From Lachnospiraceae bacterium (GTDB lineage: Bacteria > Bacillota_A > Clostridia > Lachnospirales > Lachnospiraceae), in assembly GCA_017523185.1 (NCBI GenBank), contig JAFWXB010000012.1, positions 1 to 5,818 of the forward strand: a stretch of 5,818 nt of DNA, in the 5' to 3' direction. A program made the position numbers and the translations under genes. Positions 5,804 to 5,818 of the stretch are shown here, one piece after another. Below the pieces are notes generated by a model that saw nothing but the letters and a program-made list of their open reading frames with translations, was not told the DNA's origin and searched no databases. Numbering within the stretch: position 1 is the stretch's first letter; every line of letters begins with the position of its first letter.

Positions 5804-5818
5804 TCATATTCGGTCTCC

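Noticed and set aside
1..5818. CRISPR array, tRNA or rRNA gene, transposase or insertion-sequence ends
   Set aside because: No regularly spaced repeats, cloverleaf-like sequence, ribosomal RNA signature, transposase motif or paired terminal repeats were seen anywhere in the window.

Overview
The window is AT-rich, with A/T-ending codons, purine-rich Shine-Dalgarno sequences and a SCIFF ranthipeptide precursor gene. Together these point to a low-GC anaerobic member of Clostridia. Lachnospiraceae is my best guess, not a demonstrated placement. Every supported gene lies on the minus strand, so transcription runs from right to left. All plus-strand ORFs look like shadows of these genes.

Layout in transcription order (right to left): (1) the C-terminal four-fifths of asparaginyl-tRNA synthetase (asnS) enters from the right edge and ends at 4694. 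It is followed by a strong intrinsic terminator (4575-4616). Its frame is interrupted close to the window edge. (2) A small four-helix membrane protein (3921-4346) that resembles the TIGR04086 family. (3) A 315-bp intergenic region with two candidate promoters and a long imperfect hairpin (3754-3812) in the leader of the next operon. (4) A two-gene operon: a lipoprotein solute-binding protein of the sugar-binding type (2286-3605), followed 10 bp later by a methyl-accepting chemotaxis protein (602-2275) whose ribosome-binding site overlaps the upstream stop codon. (5) A 181-bp gap with a candidate extended -10 promoter. (6) scfA, a 47-residue SCIFF precursor (277-420), closed by an intrinsic terminator (217-250). 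(7) A gene-free left edge with a near-consensus promoter (74-102) that fires leftwards out of the window.

How the parts may work together: the binding protein has no permease or ATPase genes beside it but is tightly coupled to a chemoreceptor. It may therefore serve as a ligand-capturing partner of that receptor rather than only as a transport component. The SCIFF peptide is the substrate of a radical SAM thioether-forming maturase (scfB/CteB type). That gene is not in the window and, if present nearby, would lie beyond the left edge. The small membrane protein and SCIFF are, from memory, frequent neighbours in Clostridia. If so, the binding-protein/chemoreceptor pair may have been inserted between them. 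The most distinctive observations are a seventh cysteine at the C-terminus of this SCIFF peptide, the orphan binding-protein/chemoreceptor operon with its structured leader, and the same 10-base extended -10 sequence upstream of both that operon and scfA.
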